DNA from: Patescibacteria group bacterium
GTDB lineage: Bacteria; Patescibacteriota; WWE3; 2-01-FULL-39-13
NCBI GenBank assembly: GCA_030916925.1
Contig: JAUPVU010000098.1
Location: forward strand, 1-12,623
DNA length: 12,623 nucleotides
Reading direction: 5' to 3'
Within the stretch, counting starts at the first letter, position 1. Each line of letters opens with the position of its first letter. The notes under the pieces are model-generated. The model made no database searches. It was not told the DNA's origin and was given only the letters and a program-made list of their open reading frames with translations. This document shows positions 1 through 7,735 of the stretch, in pieces. A program made the position numbers and the translations under genes.

Positions 1-3000
1 AATGGAGTTTATTTACAAGTTACATCACACGGGGATGCTTATTGGATTTGGGATGGATCTACTTATGATGAAGCATGGAATAAATCACAACAAGTTTACG
101 GAAGTCAAAGACATTTAAGTTATTGGAAAAGAAACTTTAGGTACAGAGTTGCACGTTGGGGATATTCTACAAGCGTTTTTGGATGGGAAGTATGGAACGA
201 ACACGGTCACATTACACCAGGTATGGATGTTTATAATTTTTACTCTAAATTTAGCAGCTATCAATTGCAAACCGACCCATATAAACATCTTCGAACTACT
301 TCACAAGGTTCACAAGCGATTAGTCCAGCTTTCTGGTCATCAGGTTTTTTTGATGTAGCAAATATTCATAACTATATGATGGGATGGTTTTCATCCGACT
401 TAAAAAATGACGAGGCCAATTTTGTTTATAGACATGCTTGGTGTTTACGGGACATTACAAAACTTACTGCAGGAAGCTCTTACTGCAATGATTTAGGTTT
501 AGGAGATGGAACAAAATGGTCTACTACATTTGGCCATATGCCATGGGTTTGGGGAGAAGCTGATGTCGGTACAAATACATGGAATGAACCTAATCCTCTT
601 ACAAAAACAGGTGAAGGTAGAGTCAGGATGTTGCACAACTTAGCTTGGTCTGGATTGTTTTCTCCTCTTGGAACGACACCTATTGATTGGTTCTGGGAAG
701 GTGAAGATGTAAGTACAACGACTAATAAACTCTCTCAGAAAAAAGCGCTTTCTACATTCTTTAAGGATGTTAAATACGACGATAACCAAATGGTCTATTC
801 TATGAGTACTTCAGATACACCTCCAGGTTATACAGGTGAAACTGTTGATGTTACAAGTCCTGCAATTCGAGTTTACGCAATGAAGAGTGCTAATAAACAA
901 TATGTATATGGATGGATACAAAACAAAAATAATACATGGGCTAACTCTTCGTCTTCTACCAATTCAATAAATGGAAAGGTAACTTTTAAGGGATTGGGGA
1001 CTACCTCATATAAAGTTGAAATATGGAACACTTATACTGGACAAATAACTTCAAGCTCAGTCATGACTCCGGTTAATGGCTTATTGGATATTACTGTTTC
1101 AAATCTTGCCAATGACTTCGCGGTGAAGATGATTTCGACAAATATCACTCCAACACCCACTCCAACTCCAACTCCATCTCCAACCCCGACTCCTGGAGTA
1201 ACGCCTATACCAACCGTTACACCAACACCAACATTGACGCCAACCCCGACAGCTACACCTACACCAACTGTTGTACCAACATCTATTGGTACTGGTGATG
1301 TTAATGGTGATACCACTATAAGCGCTCTTGATATTACAACTCTATTAAATAATTGGACTTCAACTGTATCAAGTAGTACTGATCAGTATAGAGATGGAAA
1401 GGTAAATGGTTTGGATTTCGCTGTTGTTGCATCAGCCCTAAAAGCCGTAACTCCAAGTCCAACTGCTACACCAACACCAACTTCGACTCCTAACCCAACC
1501 GTTACACCTACTCCAACACCTACTCCAACACCTACGATAACGCCTACTCCTGTTGTTACACCAACTCCAGTAGTGACGCCAACGCCTACTCCAAGTCCTA
1601 CACCAACGCCAATTCCTGGACCTGTTTCAGGTACATGGAACCAATTTGGAGGAGACGCTCAACGAACAAACTATGCAATTCAGACTGTTCCTACACCATG
1701 GAAATTTAAATGGCAATGGAATGGTGCAGATGGAAATGGCCAACCACAATCCAATCATTTAACCGTGCCTGATTTGGTACAACCTATATCAGGAGGATCA
1801 AGAGTATATATGGTAGCAAACAATACTGTATATGCTATTGATAAGAATGGTACAGATAAAGTAAACGGATCAGTATTGTGGTCAAAAGGTGGCATAGGAA
1901 ATATAAACTCTTCAGTTGCATATTCAAGTGAATTTGTTTATGTAGCAACATCAAATGGATTACAAAAGCTGAATGCATCGAATGGTTCTGTTGTCGGTAC
2001 TTACAACGCTGGCAGTGATATGAAGTTCGCACCATTGATTTCAGGTAACAATGTTGTTGTTGCTGCTGCCAATGGACATTTAATTGCTATCGATAAGAAT
2101 TCATTAAGTAAAGTTTGGGAATATTCTCCAACGACTGCAAGTACATCAGCAACGACAGTATCATACTCTGCAAGTAAGAATGTTTATGTATATATTACTC
2201 AAGACCTAAAAGTTCATGCCGTAAATGGTACAAACGGTAGTCTAAAGTGGGTTCGTAAACCAACTGTTAGAAATTATGGAGATCCAGGTACTAGTAATAA
2301 GTCCTTAGCACAAGCTGAAGAAGGATGGCCAGTTATTGCAGAAAATCACGGTATTGTTTTTGTACGATATAGATTAGATTGGCAAACTCTTTGGGATGGA
2401 CCTGCAACTGGTGGCACATTCCCAACTGACAATGCAGCTTCACGAAAGTTCTTAGCAGATAATCCTGCGCAACAAGCACTCTTCGCTTTAAAACTCGATG
2501 ATGGTACAGATGCTTTCCCAACTCCTCCAAATGCAGGAAATGGTGGCGCTGGTGATGGTGGTCATCTACCAATGGGAACTCAACCAATTGTACGTGTGGT
2601 TGGTGGTAAAGAAGTCGCATATATACTATTTAGAAATGCACAATCATGCGGACAAGGTTGGTGTGACGGACGGGAAGATACCTCAATGGGTGAAATGGTA
2701 CTCGATAGCTCTACTGTAACTGGGTTTACAGGTGGAGACGTAAGATTCGTTCAATGGAGCGATGCAAAGAACTTTAATAACCCTCCAGCTGATCCTTACT
2801 ATCATGATGTACAGACTGATGAAATGATGTACATCACAGGTTCTGGTGATACATTATTCCATAATCACTGGCTTGCATCAGAAGCCTATACGATTACTGA
2901 CAGAAGTTCAGGACTTGGATTAACTTATGTACAACCTATAAAGACTACTCATGCTCCAAATGTAATTTGGAGACAGGTTTACTGCCCAACTAGCAATTCA

Positions 3001-3687
3001 CAGTGTAATCCAGTTATTTATCCTGGTGGTTCAGGTACAAGTTACGGTCCTGCAAATTGCCCATTTAATGCATCAAGTAGATATTGTGCAAATGGCTTAT
3101 ATGGCTATGGTGATACCAGATCATATCCAGCAGGCTTCTATCAGTACCATAATTCATACAACTCAAATGCAGGGATGAGTCCATTCGTAGTTGTCTCTGA
3201 CGGACTTGTGCTAATAAAAACAAATGATGGTGCAGTTATTGCATTAGAAAATGGAAGCCCAACAGCTTCCACCTTTACTGAAACAATTCCTGCTAATGTG
3301 CTTGGCGCTCAAACAGTAAGTGGACTTCCTGAATATTCATTCTCGGAGGCAAAAGATCATATTGGAGAGAATATTGTAATAAATGCAAAGGTTGTTAGTG
3401 TTGAAAATCATATGCCAAAAGGTTATTATCTCGGATTTTCTGAAAATCCTCATGATACTTTCTTGGTTAGAGTCTTTGCCGAAGATGTTTCAAAATTTGG
3501 ATATGATATAAACTCGCTTAAAGGAAAAACTATTAGAATTTCTGGTACACCAACTTTATATTGGCCAGAAGGAAAGATTCCCGAATTAGTCGTATCAAGC
3601 CCAGAACAAATTACGATTATGGATAATTCAGTAGAAGGTAAAAGCAGATTTACAAAGTTTATAAAAAATATTTTGGGAAATAATTAA
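1..3687 (+). CDS. Secreted glycoside hydrolase-dockerin-PQQ-like propeller-OB-fold multidomain protein (5' end outside window)
   Basis: The frame is open from base 1, so the N-terminus (signal peptide and first barrel strands) lies outside; 1228 residues are visible, numbered from the window edge. Residues 1-250 look like the second half of a clan-A TIM-barrel hydrolase: WEVWNE (62-67) gives a putative acid/base E67, and WVWGEAD gives a putative nucleophile E186. A beta-sandwich (about 285-380) resembles the C-terminal domains of such enzymes. A Pro-Thr linker (383-428) leads to a dockerin with two calcium-loop repeats (D433-V-N-G-D ... D444; D461 ... D465-G ... D472). A second linker (484-541) precedes a PQQ-like beta-propeller (about 543-1085) with three close Cys pairs (883/888, 995/1002, 1020/1029), then an OB-fold-like domain (about 1109-1208). 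The likely role is extracellular polysaccharide binding and hydrolysis; the substrate cannot be read from sequence. The next gene starts one base after the stop. The exact GH family is uncertain. Confidence 0.85.
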   Translation, partial: NGVYLQVTSHGDAYWIWDGSTYDEAWNKSQQVYGSQRHLSYWKRNFRYRVARWGYSTSVFGWEVWNEHGHITPGMDVYNFYSKFSSYQLQTDPYKHLRTTSQGSQAISPAFWSSGFFDVANIHNYMMGWFSSDLKNDEANFVYRHAWCLRDITKLTAGSSYCNDLGLGDGTKWSTTFGHMPWVWGEADVGTNTWNEPNPLTKTGEGRVRMLHNLAWSGLFSPLGTTPIDWFWEGEDVSTTTNKLSQKKALSTFFKDVKYDDNQMVYSMSTSDTPPGYTGETVDVTSPAIRVYAMKSANKQYVYGWIQNKNNTWANSSSSTNSINGKVTFKGLGTTSYKVEIWNTYTGQITSSSVMTPVNGLLDITVSNLANDFAVKMISTNITPTPTPTPTPSPTPTPGVTPIPTVTPTPTLTPTPTATPTPTVVPTSIGTGDVNGDTTISALDITTLLNNWTSTVSSSTDQYRDGKVNGLDFAVVASALKAVTPSPTATPTPTSTPNPTVTPTPTPTPTPTITPTPVVTPTPVVTPTPTPSPTPTPIPGPVSGTWNQFGGDAQRTNYAIQTVPTPWKFKWQWNGADGNGQPQSNHLTVPDLVQPISGGSRVYMVANNTVYAIDKNGTDKVNGSVLWSKGGIGNINSSVAYSSEFVYVATSNGLQKLNASNGSVVGTYNAGSDMKFAPLISGNNVVVAAANGHLIAIDKNSLSKVWEYSPTTASTSATTVSYSASKNVYVYITQDLKVHAVNGTNGSLKWVRKPTVRNYGDPGTSNKSLAQAEEGWPVIAENHGIVFVRYRLDWQTLWDGPATGGTFPTDNAASRKFLADNPAQQALFALKLDDGTDAFPTPPNAGNGGAGDGGHLPMGTQPIVRVVGGKEVAYILFRNAQSCGQGWCDGREDTSMGEMVLDSSTVTGFTGGDVRFVQWSDAKNFNNPPADPYYHDVQTDEMMYITGSGDTLFHNHWLASEAYTITDRSSGLGLTYVQPIKTTHAPNVIWRQVYCPTSNSQCNPVIYPGGSGTSYGPANCPFNASSRYCANGLYGYGDTRSYPAGFYQYHNSYNSNAGMSPFVVVSDGLVLIKTNDGAVIALENGSPTASTFTETIPANVLGAQTVSGLPEYSFSEAKDHIGENIVINAKVVSVENHMPKGYYLGFSENPHDTFLVRVFAEDVSKFGYDINSLKGKTIRISGTPTLYWPEGKIPELVVSSPEQITIMDNSVEGKSRFTKFIKNILGNN
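1147..1284 (+). repeat. Pro-Thr linker-coding low-complexity repeat 1
   Basis: Irregular tandem repeat of ACN-CCN codons encoding a TPTP-type linker between the hydrolase beta-sandwich and the dockerin. Codons are varied synonymously (aca/act/acg/acc, cca/cct/ccc/ccg), so the protein repeat is far more regular than the DNA repeat. Confidence 0.85.
1450..1623 (+). repeat. Pro-Thr linker-coding low-complexity repeat 2
   Basis: Second and longer Pro-Thr linker of the same protein, joining the dockerin to the propeller. It includes PVVTPTPVVTP-type units among the TPTP units. Linkers of this kind are usually extended, flexible and often glycosylated in secreted enzymes; here that is inference. 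Confidence 0.85.
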
Positions 3688-3688
3688 A

Positions 3689-5386
3689 ATGATATTTAAA
3701 GAAAATCTTTCACGAGTTTTAAGTATAGTAATAACAGGAGCATTGGCTCTTGTTGCGGGAATAGGTTTTGCAAATAGTGCTTTGATTCCTAATGCTCCTA
3801 TTGGCAGTTCACTTAAATTACCTGAAATATATAACGCAACAGTAAATAATGAGTTTACGGTTCCTGTTACAGTTAATACAAACGGAACATCAGTTGTTGC
3901 GATTGATTTTAATTTAAATTTTCCAAAAGAAAAACTTAAACTGTCCCGAATTTCACCATCTGTAACTTTGCCTACAACTCTTACCTTCACTCCCTCATGG
4001 TCGCAAATCGTAAATACTGCAAATCAAACTGGAAGTCTTTCATTTAGCGTTGTAACTTTTGATACTACAAAGTCGGCCCTGACTGAGCCGATTTCATCAA
4101 CAAGTGATTTGGTTATAGTAAATTTAGTTTTTACACCTTTAGTAGTAAGCCAAGCTGAAGTGAGCTGGCAATATACGTTTGGTTCAACTCTTGATAGTAA
4201 TGTAATTGCTGCTGGTGAGACAAAGGATATATTAAATAGTGTGGCTAGCATGTTAGTTGTTACCAAAGATCTAACACCAACTCCTACACCAACGCCAACA
4301 CCGGCTCCAACCCCTGTTCCAACCTTATTACCTGGAGGTACACAAGAAATAACAAATCCAAGCTTCGAAAGTTCGTTAGAGGGATGGAGTGTTTCAGGTG
4401 CTTCAGTAGTTCAAACGGCTCGATTGGGATCAAACGCGGCAAAACTGACCGATTCATCAGCATATGTCTCGCAGAATATCTCTTCAAAACTAAAAGCAGG
4501 AGTCCAATATAACTTCTCGGCTTATGTTAAGGTCTCAAAAGCAGGTACAAGTTGGGGCGTTCCAACGCTTCGACTGAGTAAATATAAAGATTTGGGAACA
4601 TCTGATTTTGGTCAATCATTATCTGTTAATAAAGTTGAAAGTGATTGGCAATTAGTCAATGTATCAAAAACTTTTACATCAACTGAATTATCCTCAGGTG
4701 TATATATTGGAGTACGCAATTTTGGATTTAACGGTGAATCGATTGTGGATGATTTTTCAGTTACAAAATCTGCTGTTTCACCAACTCCGGTAGTAACACC
4801 AACACCAACGCCTACTCCTACACCAACGGCTACTCCGACACCTACACCAACGCCAACGACAACTCCGACACCTTCGGCTACACCAATGGCTCCCTCAACC
4901 GTTACATTTAATGGAAGTATTGTGAATCAAGATGGAACTCAATATTTATCCTCAAACACTTGGATAGGTACTGGAGAAAACACTTCTACAAGTTATACTG
5001 GCATTAGATTTACAGGTGTTAATATACCAACAAATGCAAAAATCAAATCCGCAGTACTTGAAGTAAAAGCAAGTTCAACCCAATGGATTTCTGTAGATAT
5101 ACTTATAAAGGGAGACAATAGTGGCAATTCGGCTGGTTTCTCAAGTGATTCATTACCAGCATCAAGAAGTCTTACAGAAGCAAATGTGTCTTATTCAAAT
5201 AATGTTAAATGGAATACAGGAACTTGGAATAAATTTGATGATGTAAGCTCAATCGTGCAATCAATTGTTAACAGACAGGATTGGAAATCAGGAAATTCCC
5301 TTAGCATTATAACTAAAGGTACGGGTTCAGCCTTCGGCAGAAAGCAGATAAATGGTGCAAGATTGACAATAACGTATACTCAATAG
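3689..5386 (+). CDS. Secreted cohesin-like scaffold protein with two carbohydrate-binding-type modules
   Basis: 565 residues. A Sec signal peptide is evident: K4/R9, a hydrophobic core at 10-27, and likely cleavage around A28-A31. Residues about 40-194 match a cohesin-like beta-sandwich, with the typical opening of a short strand, 'NNEFTVPVTVNT', then 'AIDFNLNFP...LKL' and a late 'VNLVF' strand. A Pro-Thr linker (196-217) leads to a CBM4/9-like module (about 218-361, opening 'NPSFESSLEGW', closing 'VDDFSV'). A second linker precedes a DNRLRE/CBM96-like beta-sandwich (about 402-565). No sortase motif or C-terminal membrane helix is visible, so surface retention would rest on the binding modules or on a partner. 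The start codon lies one base after the stop of the dockerin-bearing hydrolase gene and lacks a clear Shine-Dalgarno, suggesting translational coupling. The obvious inferred role is to receive the neighbour's dockerin. Confidence 0.85.
   Translation: MIFKENLSRVLSIVITGALALVAGIGFANSALIPNAPIGSSLKLPEIYNATVNNEFTVPVTVNTNGTSVVAIDFNLNFPKEKLKLSRISPSVTLPTTLTFTPSWSQIVNTANQTGSLSFSVVTFDTTKSALTEPISSTSDLVIVNLVFTPLVVSQAEVSWQYTFGSTLDSNVIAAGETKDILNSVASMLVVTKDLTPTPTPTPTPAPTPVPTLLPGGTQEITNPSFESSLEGWSVSGASVVQTARLGSNAAKLTDSSAYVSQNISSKLKAGVQYNFSAYVKVSKAGTSWGVPTLRLSKYKDLGTSDFGQSLSVNKVESDWQLVNVSKTFTSTELSSGVYIGVRNFGFNGESIVDDFSVTKSAVSPTPVVTPTPTPTPTPTATPTPTPTPTTTPTPSATPMAPSTVTFNGSIVNQDGTQYLSSNTWIGTGENTSTSYTGIRFTGVNIPTNAKIKSAVLEVKASSTQWISVDILIKGDNSGNSAGFSSDSLPASRSLTEANVSYSNNVKWNTGTWNKFDDVSSIVQSIVNRQDWKSGNSLSIITKGTGSAFGRKQINGARLTITYTQ
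4274..4335 (+). repeat. Pro-Thr linker-coding repeat between cohesin-like domain and CBM
   Basis: ACN-CCN codon run coding a short TPTP/APTP linker. It has the same style and codon shuffling as the linkers of the upstream gene, which suggests shared ancestry or exchange of linkers. Confidence 0.8.
4778..4891 (+). repeat. Pro-Thr linker-coding repeat between CBM and C-terminal module
   Basis: Run of Pro/Thr codons with a few Val, Ala and Ser, starting 'SPTPVVTPTP', joining the CBM4/9-like module to the C-terminal beta-sandwich. The unit PTPVVTPTP also occurs in linker 2 of the upstream hydrolase gene. Confidence 0.8.
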
Positions 5387-5425
5387 TCTAAGATTGGATT
5401 CAATATAGGATTTCCTTAAATTATT

Positions 5426-5451
5426 GTCTGATTGTAATTTGTTTTTCAGAC
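5426..5451 (+). other. Small hairpin after the cohesin gene
   Basis: Six-base inverted repeat GTCTGA/TCAGAC with a 14-base T-rich loop, 40 bases after the stop. There is no T-tract after the stem, so it is a weak terminator candidate at best. Confidence 0.25.
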
Positions 5452-5457
5452 TATACA
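5452..5457 (+). promoter_or_regulatory. Candidate -10 element (TATACA) for the metallopeptidase-like gene
   Basis: TATACA lies 10 bases before the ATG at 5468, in a T/A-rich spacer with no Shine-Dalgarno. A -35-like TTGTAA at 5432-5437 is only 14 bases away, which is short. If real, the mRNA would be leaderless or nearly so. Confidence 0.35.
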
Positions 5458-5467
5458 ATTATTTAAT

Positions 5468-6937
5468 ATGCCCAGTGATTTTGAAACTATCGATCCAACA
5501 GTAGTAGATAATTCACTGTCATTAGGACTACCTTCATATCAACTAGAATCAGATTTAACAGCCATTCAATCAATCAACCCAAACGCTACTCAACCACCAC
5601 GAGAGGGAGATAATGGTCTTTCTGATCCCTCAAGGCGACGTTTTATGGCTGCTTTAGGAATAGGAATGATCGGAGTATCTGGACTCCCTAACAAAAATGC
5701 CAAACTGATAGCAGCCCCTATGATAGATGATAACCCAGTTAATGATTTGCCAGAAAACAATCCGCCCGTAACCAATTTATCAAATCCAAATATTCAAGAG
5801 ATAAATGAAGAATACAAATCTCTTGAAAACATGGATGATGTTGTGCCTTTACTTTTTATCTTAAAAAGATTAAGAAGTACTTATGGTGTCACCTCATTTT
5901 CAGATACTTTTAGTGAATCGCTTTTACAAGCGTTCGATACGAATACCTTTCAAGCATTCTTATCAGGTTGGGGAAAAGAAGATATTAGGAAGCAACAAGA
6001 AAAGATTCACACAATAGCAATCAATAATATAACTCCTGAATCGCTATCAGGAAATGATGAAAGACGTCTAGTCGAGAGAATTAGGGCTAATTTAATTTTA
6101 ATCTACGAATTTTTACCTCATTTAGCACTTTCACCTACATTTATTGAAATAGGCAAAGACCAGGGAATTTGGTGTGCACAGGAAGGGGACATAAGACTAG
6201 AACCGCAAGAACAAAATTGGCTATTAATTTCATTATTACATGAGGCACAACATGCCTTTGATCGCAGGTGTTTGGAACTTAGAAACCTTTTAAATTTAGA
6301 AGCTGTTGCAGGATATTACGACGAAGTATACCGTTCTGTGGATTATGTACTTAGAACTTGGGCGAATCTACCACTCGAAAATATAATGAATGTTAAGGGA
6401 GCAAATCTTGAACTACCACTATTTGATTCATCCAGTATGCTGCTTACAGATATAGACGAAAAATCCTACTATGATTTTATAAAGGCATTTAACCCAGGAC
6501 ATTACGCCGATCTTGTTGGGGCAAATCTAACTCCAGAATTAGTTAGTGATGTTAAAAAAGACACCTTTCCTAAGGATTACGAAAAATCAAAAGTGGATAC
6601 TGCAAACCTAATCTTTTACCAAGTTCTGCAAGTAGTACTAGATGGATCCGAAGAAGAAAAAACAGCAATATTAAAAAACGATGTAGCAAGAAAAATGATT
6701 CAAAATGGCGTACATGAAATCTATCACTATTTTGTAGGGCCTGTTAAAGATTGGGATAATCAGACTTTACCAAATAAATACTCCCAGTTAAAATCTGTTA
6801 TGCCGCAAGATATTTATGCAGATCCTAATAATTCCATTGAACTAAAGCGTTTTGCGATAAATATCAAAAAATTACCTGGGGTGGTAAGATCAAATTTCTG
6901 GGAAGCTGCTGGTTTTCAAGAGGTACTCGCAGGTTAA
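5468..6937 (+). CDS. Exported HExxH metallopeptidase-like protein with twin-arginine-type signal
   Basis: 489 residues, family not recognised with certainty. Residues 55-60 read SRRRFM, followed by a hydrophobic stretch (61-72) and then a Gly/Ala-containing segment: a Tat-type signal preceded by an unusually long, polar N-region of about 54 residues. In the middle, LLHEAQHAFDRRC carries HExxH (H258, E259, H262), and an E278 in 'NLEAVAGYY' falls 16 residues after the second His, as expected for the third zinc ligand of a gluzincin-type peptidase. A second HExxH-like motif (H416-E-I-Y-H420) occurs near the C-terminus. The rest is mostly helical and acidic. The start is the first ATG of the frame, and no Shine-Dalgarno precedes it. 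It lies 81 bases after the cohesin gene on the same strand and may be expressed separately. The role is inferred only: zinc-dependent proteolysis outside the cytoplasm, or a non-catalytic relative. Confidence 0.8.
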   Translation: MPSDFETIDPTVVDNSLSLGLPSYQLESDLTAIQSINPNATQPPREGDNGLSDPSRRRFMAALGIGMIGVSGLPNKNAKLIAAPMIDDNPVNDLPENNPPVTNLSNPNIQEINEEYKSLENMDDVVPLLFILKRLRSTYGVTSFSDTFSESLLQAFDTNTFQAFLSGWGKEDIRKQQEKIHTIAINNITPESLSGNDERRLVERIRANLILIYEFLPHLALSPTFIEIGKDQGIWCAQEGDIRLEPQEQNWLLISLLHEAQHAFDRRCLELRNLLNLEAVAGYYDEVYRSVDYVLRTWANLPLENIMNVKGANLELPLFDSSSMLLTDIDEKSYYDFIKAFNPGHYADLVGANLTPELVSDVKKDTFPKDYEKSKVDTANLIFYQVLQVVLDGSEEEKTAILKNDVARKMIQNGVHEIYHYFVGPVKDWDNQTLPNKYSQLKSVMPQDIYADPNNSIELKRFAINIKKLPGVVRSNFWEAAGFQEVLAG

Positions 6938-7318
6938 TAATCGTAAACAACAGAAGATTAAATAGATATTAAAACTAGATGTCATTCAATAAATAAACAA
7001 ACTATTGATGATGAAAGAAAACTCGTTGTGAGTCTCTTAGTCCAGGATGTAACACCCACTCGCAGGTATTGAAAGATATATGAACGATTTTGAGTGCTCC
7101 GTTTTACTTATTAGTAACGGGAAAAATTATAGTCATATATATTTAAAAGCCAATTCATAAAAATTTTATCTTTCCATTCATGACAAAAACAAGTTTTGAA
7201 AGGTCATTTAAGGGATTTGAAACAAACCTAGCAGGAACTATCACCTAGACATAGCTACTAATCATGCAGTAACATGCCCGATTCATATGGTTTGAGGCGA
7301 GTAGTTACTCTCATTACG
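6938..7318 (+). other. Gene-free stretch
   Basis: About 380 bases with no ORF of convincing length in any frame. Two very short + strand ORFs (7080-7160, 26 residues; 7180-7248, 22 residues) and an imperfect hairpin with a CCG/CGG base (7099-7120, no T-tract) are the only structures noted. No tRNA or known RNA shape was recognised. It adjoins truncated and frameshifted genes and may be decayed sequence. Confidence 0.5.
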
Positions 7319-7324
7319 TATGAT
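7319..7324 (+). promoter_or_regulatory. Candidate -10 element (TATGAT)
   Basis: TATGAT (5 of 6 match to TATAAT) lies 11 bases before the ATG at 7336. No Shine-Dalgarno lies between and no convincing -35 is seen. It repeats the near-leaderless layout seen at other starts in the window. Confidence 0.3.
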
Positions 7325-7335
7325 TACAAAAAAAA

Positions 7336-7602
7336 ATGTTCCTCAGTATTATTGCGATAATATCTACTGTCTTGTTATTTTTAATATTAATAAACTATAC
7401 AAAAAGTACTGATACCGCTCCGTCACCGTCACTACTCATTCAAGACGAACCAACCTTTCTAGTCGACGGATATCCAATTGATGAAGTGCCTATCTATAAA
7501 CTAAGCAAAGTGAACTCAAATACTGTATTTATAAATACAGTACCTTTTGAAAGTTCTACATACCTTAAAGAAATTCCCAATAAAACTCCGGATATTGCAT
7601 AA
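7336..7602 (+). CDS. Small membrane-anchored hypothetical protein
   Basis: 88 residues, no family recognised. Residues 2-20 form a strongly hydrophobic segment (signal anchor), followed by a polar region with 'DGYPIDEVPIYKLSK', which reads like real protein rather than random translation. The start ATG follows a run of A with no Shine-Dalgarno. The last 109 bases overlap the 3' end of the opposite-strand SMR-like gene, and both read through the same 22-bp palindrome. Either this ORF or the end of the SMR-like ORF may be a by-product of a rearrangement. Its N-terminal two-thirds (before 7494) is free of the overlap and is the more credible part. Confidence 0.45.
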   Translation: MFLSIIAIISTVLLFLILINYTKSTDTAPSPSLLIQDEPTFLVDGYPIDEVPIYKLSKVNSNTVFINTVPFESSTYLKEIPNKTPDIA

Positions 7603-7724
7603 ACGAAAATTAGCAAGCCTAATGTAAAAAACTTACCATCAAGAGCCCCCCTCTTTGCGAAATAATCACCCGAAACATCAAAAAGTAAGATTATGAGTAT
7701 AAAGACAAAAAAGATTGCTTCCAT
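7494..7724 (-). CDS. SMR-like membrane protein, truncated
   Basis: 76 residues from the ATG at 7724. The alternative ATG at 7760 would overlap the upstream gene by 25 bases and add a polar extension unlike the family. The order 'FDVSGDYFAKRGA', a TM segment 'LLIFVYAISGVLLGISL', then 'RYVELSKGTVF' follows TM1, TM2 and the start of TM3 of small multidrug-resistance/DMT transporters, with an Asp near the place of the essential TM1 Glu of EmrE (E14). SMR proteins are usually 105-115 residues with four TMs; this one stops within or just after TM3 and lacks TM4. The break coincides with the palindrome at 7521-7542. It starts 11 bases after the Nudix-like gene, probably in one transcript. A truncated, non-functional copy is likely. 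Confidence 0.55.
   Translation of the reverse strand: MEAIFFVFILIILLFDVSGDYFAKRGALDGKFFTLGLLIFVYAISGVLLGISLRYVELSKGTVFINTVFEFTLLSL
7521..7542. repeat. Perfect 22-bp palindrome
   Basis: TACTGTATTT followed by ATAAATACAGTA is its own reverse complement over 22 bases, without a spacer. It lies in the overlap of two convergent ORFs and is phased so that both strands translate it as TVFINTV. It has no T-tract. It could be a dyad protein-binding site, a remnant of a rearrangement junction, or chance in AT-rich DNA. Confidence 0.9.
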
Positions 7725-7735
7725 AATATATGACT

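Noticed and set aside
1032..1316. Minus-strand ORF rich in Val and Gly
   Set aside because: It is the antisense of the Pro-Thr linker (ACN-CCN reads as GGN-GTN) and has no independent coding signals.
1147..1623. Possible CRISPR-like or direct repeat array
   Set aside because: The repeats are codon-level Pro-Thr units of variable length inside an open frame, with no unique spacers.
7099..7120. Imperfect hairpin with CCG/CGG base as a terminator
   Set aside because: It has bulged bases and no T-tract on either strand, and is far from any gene end.
7080..7248. Two short + strand ORFs (26 and 22 residues) in the gene-free stretch
   Set aside because: Too short, no ribosome site, no recognisable family, and they are in different frames.
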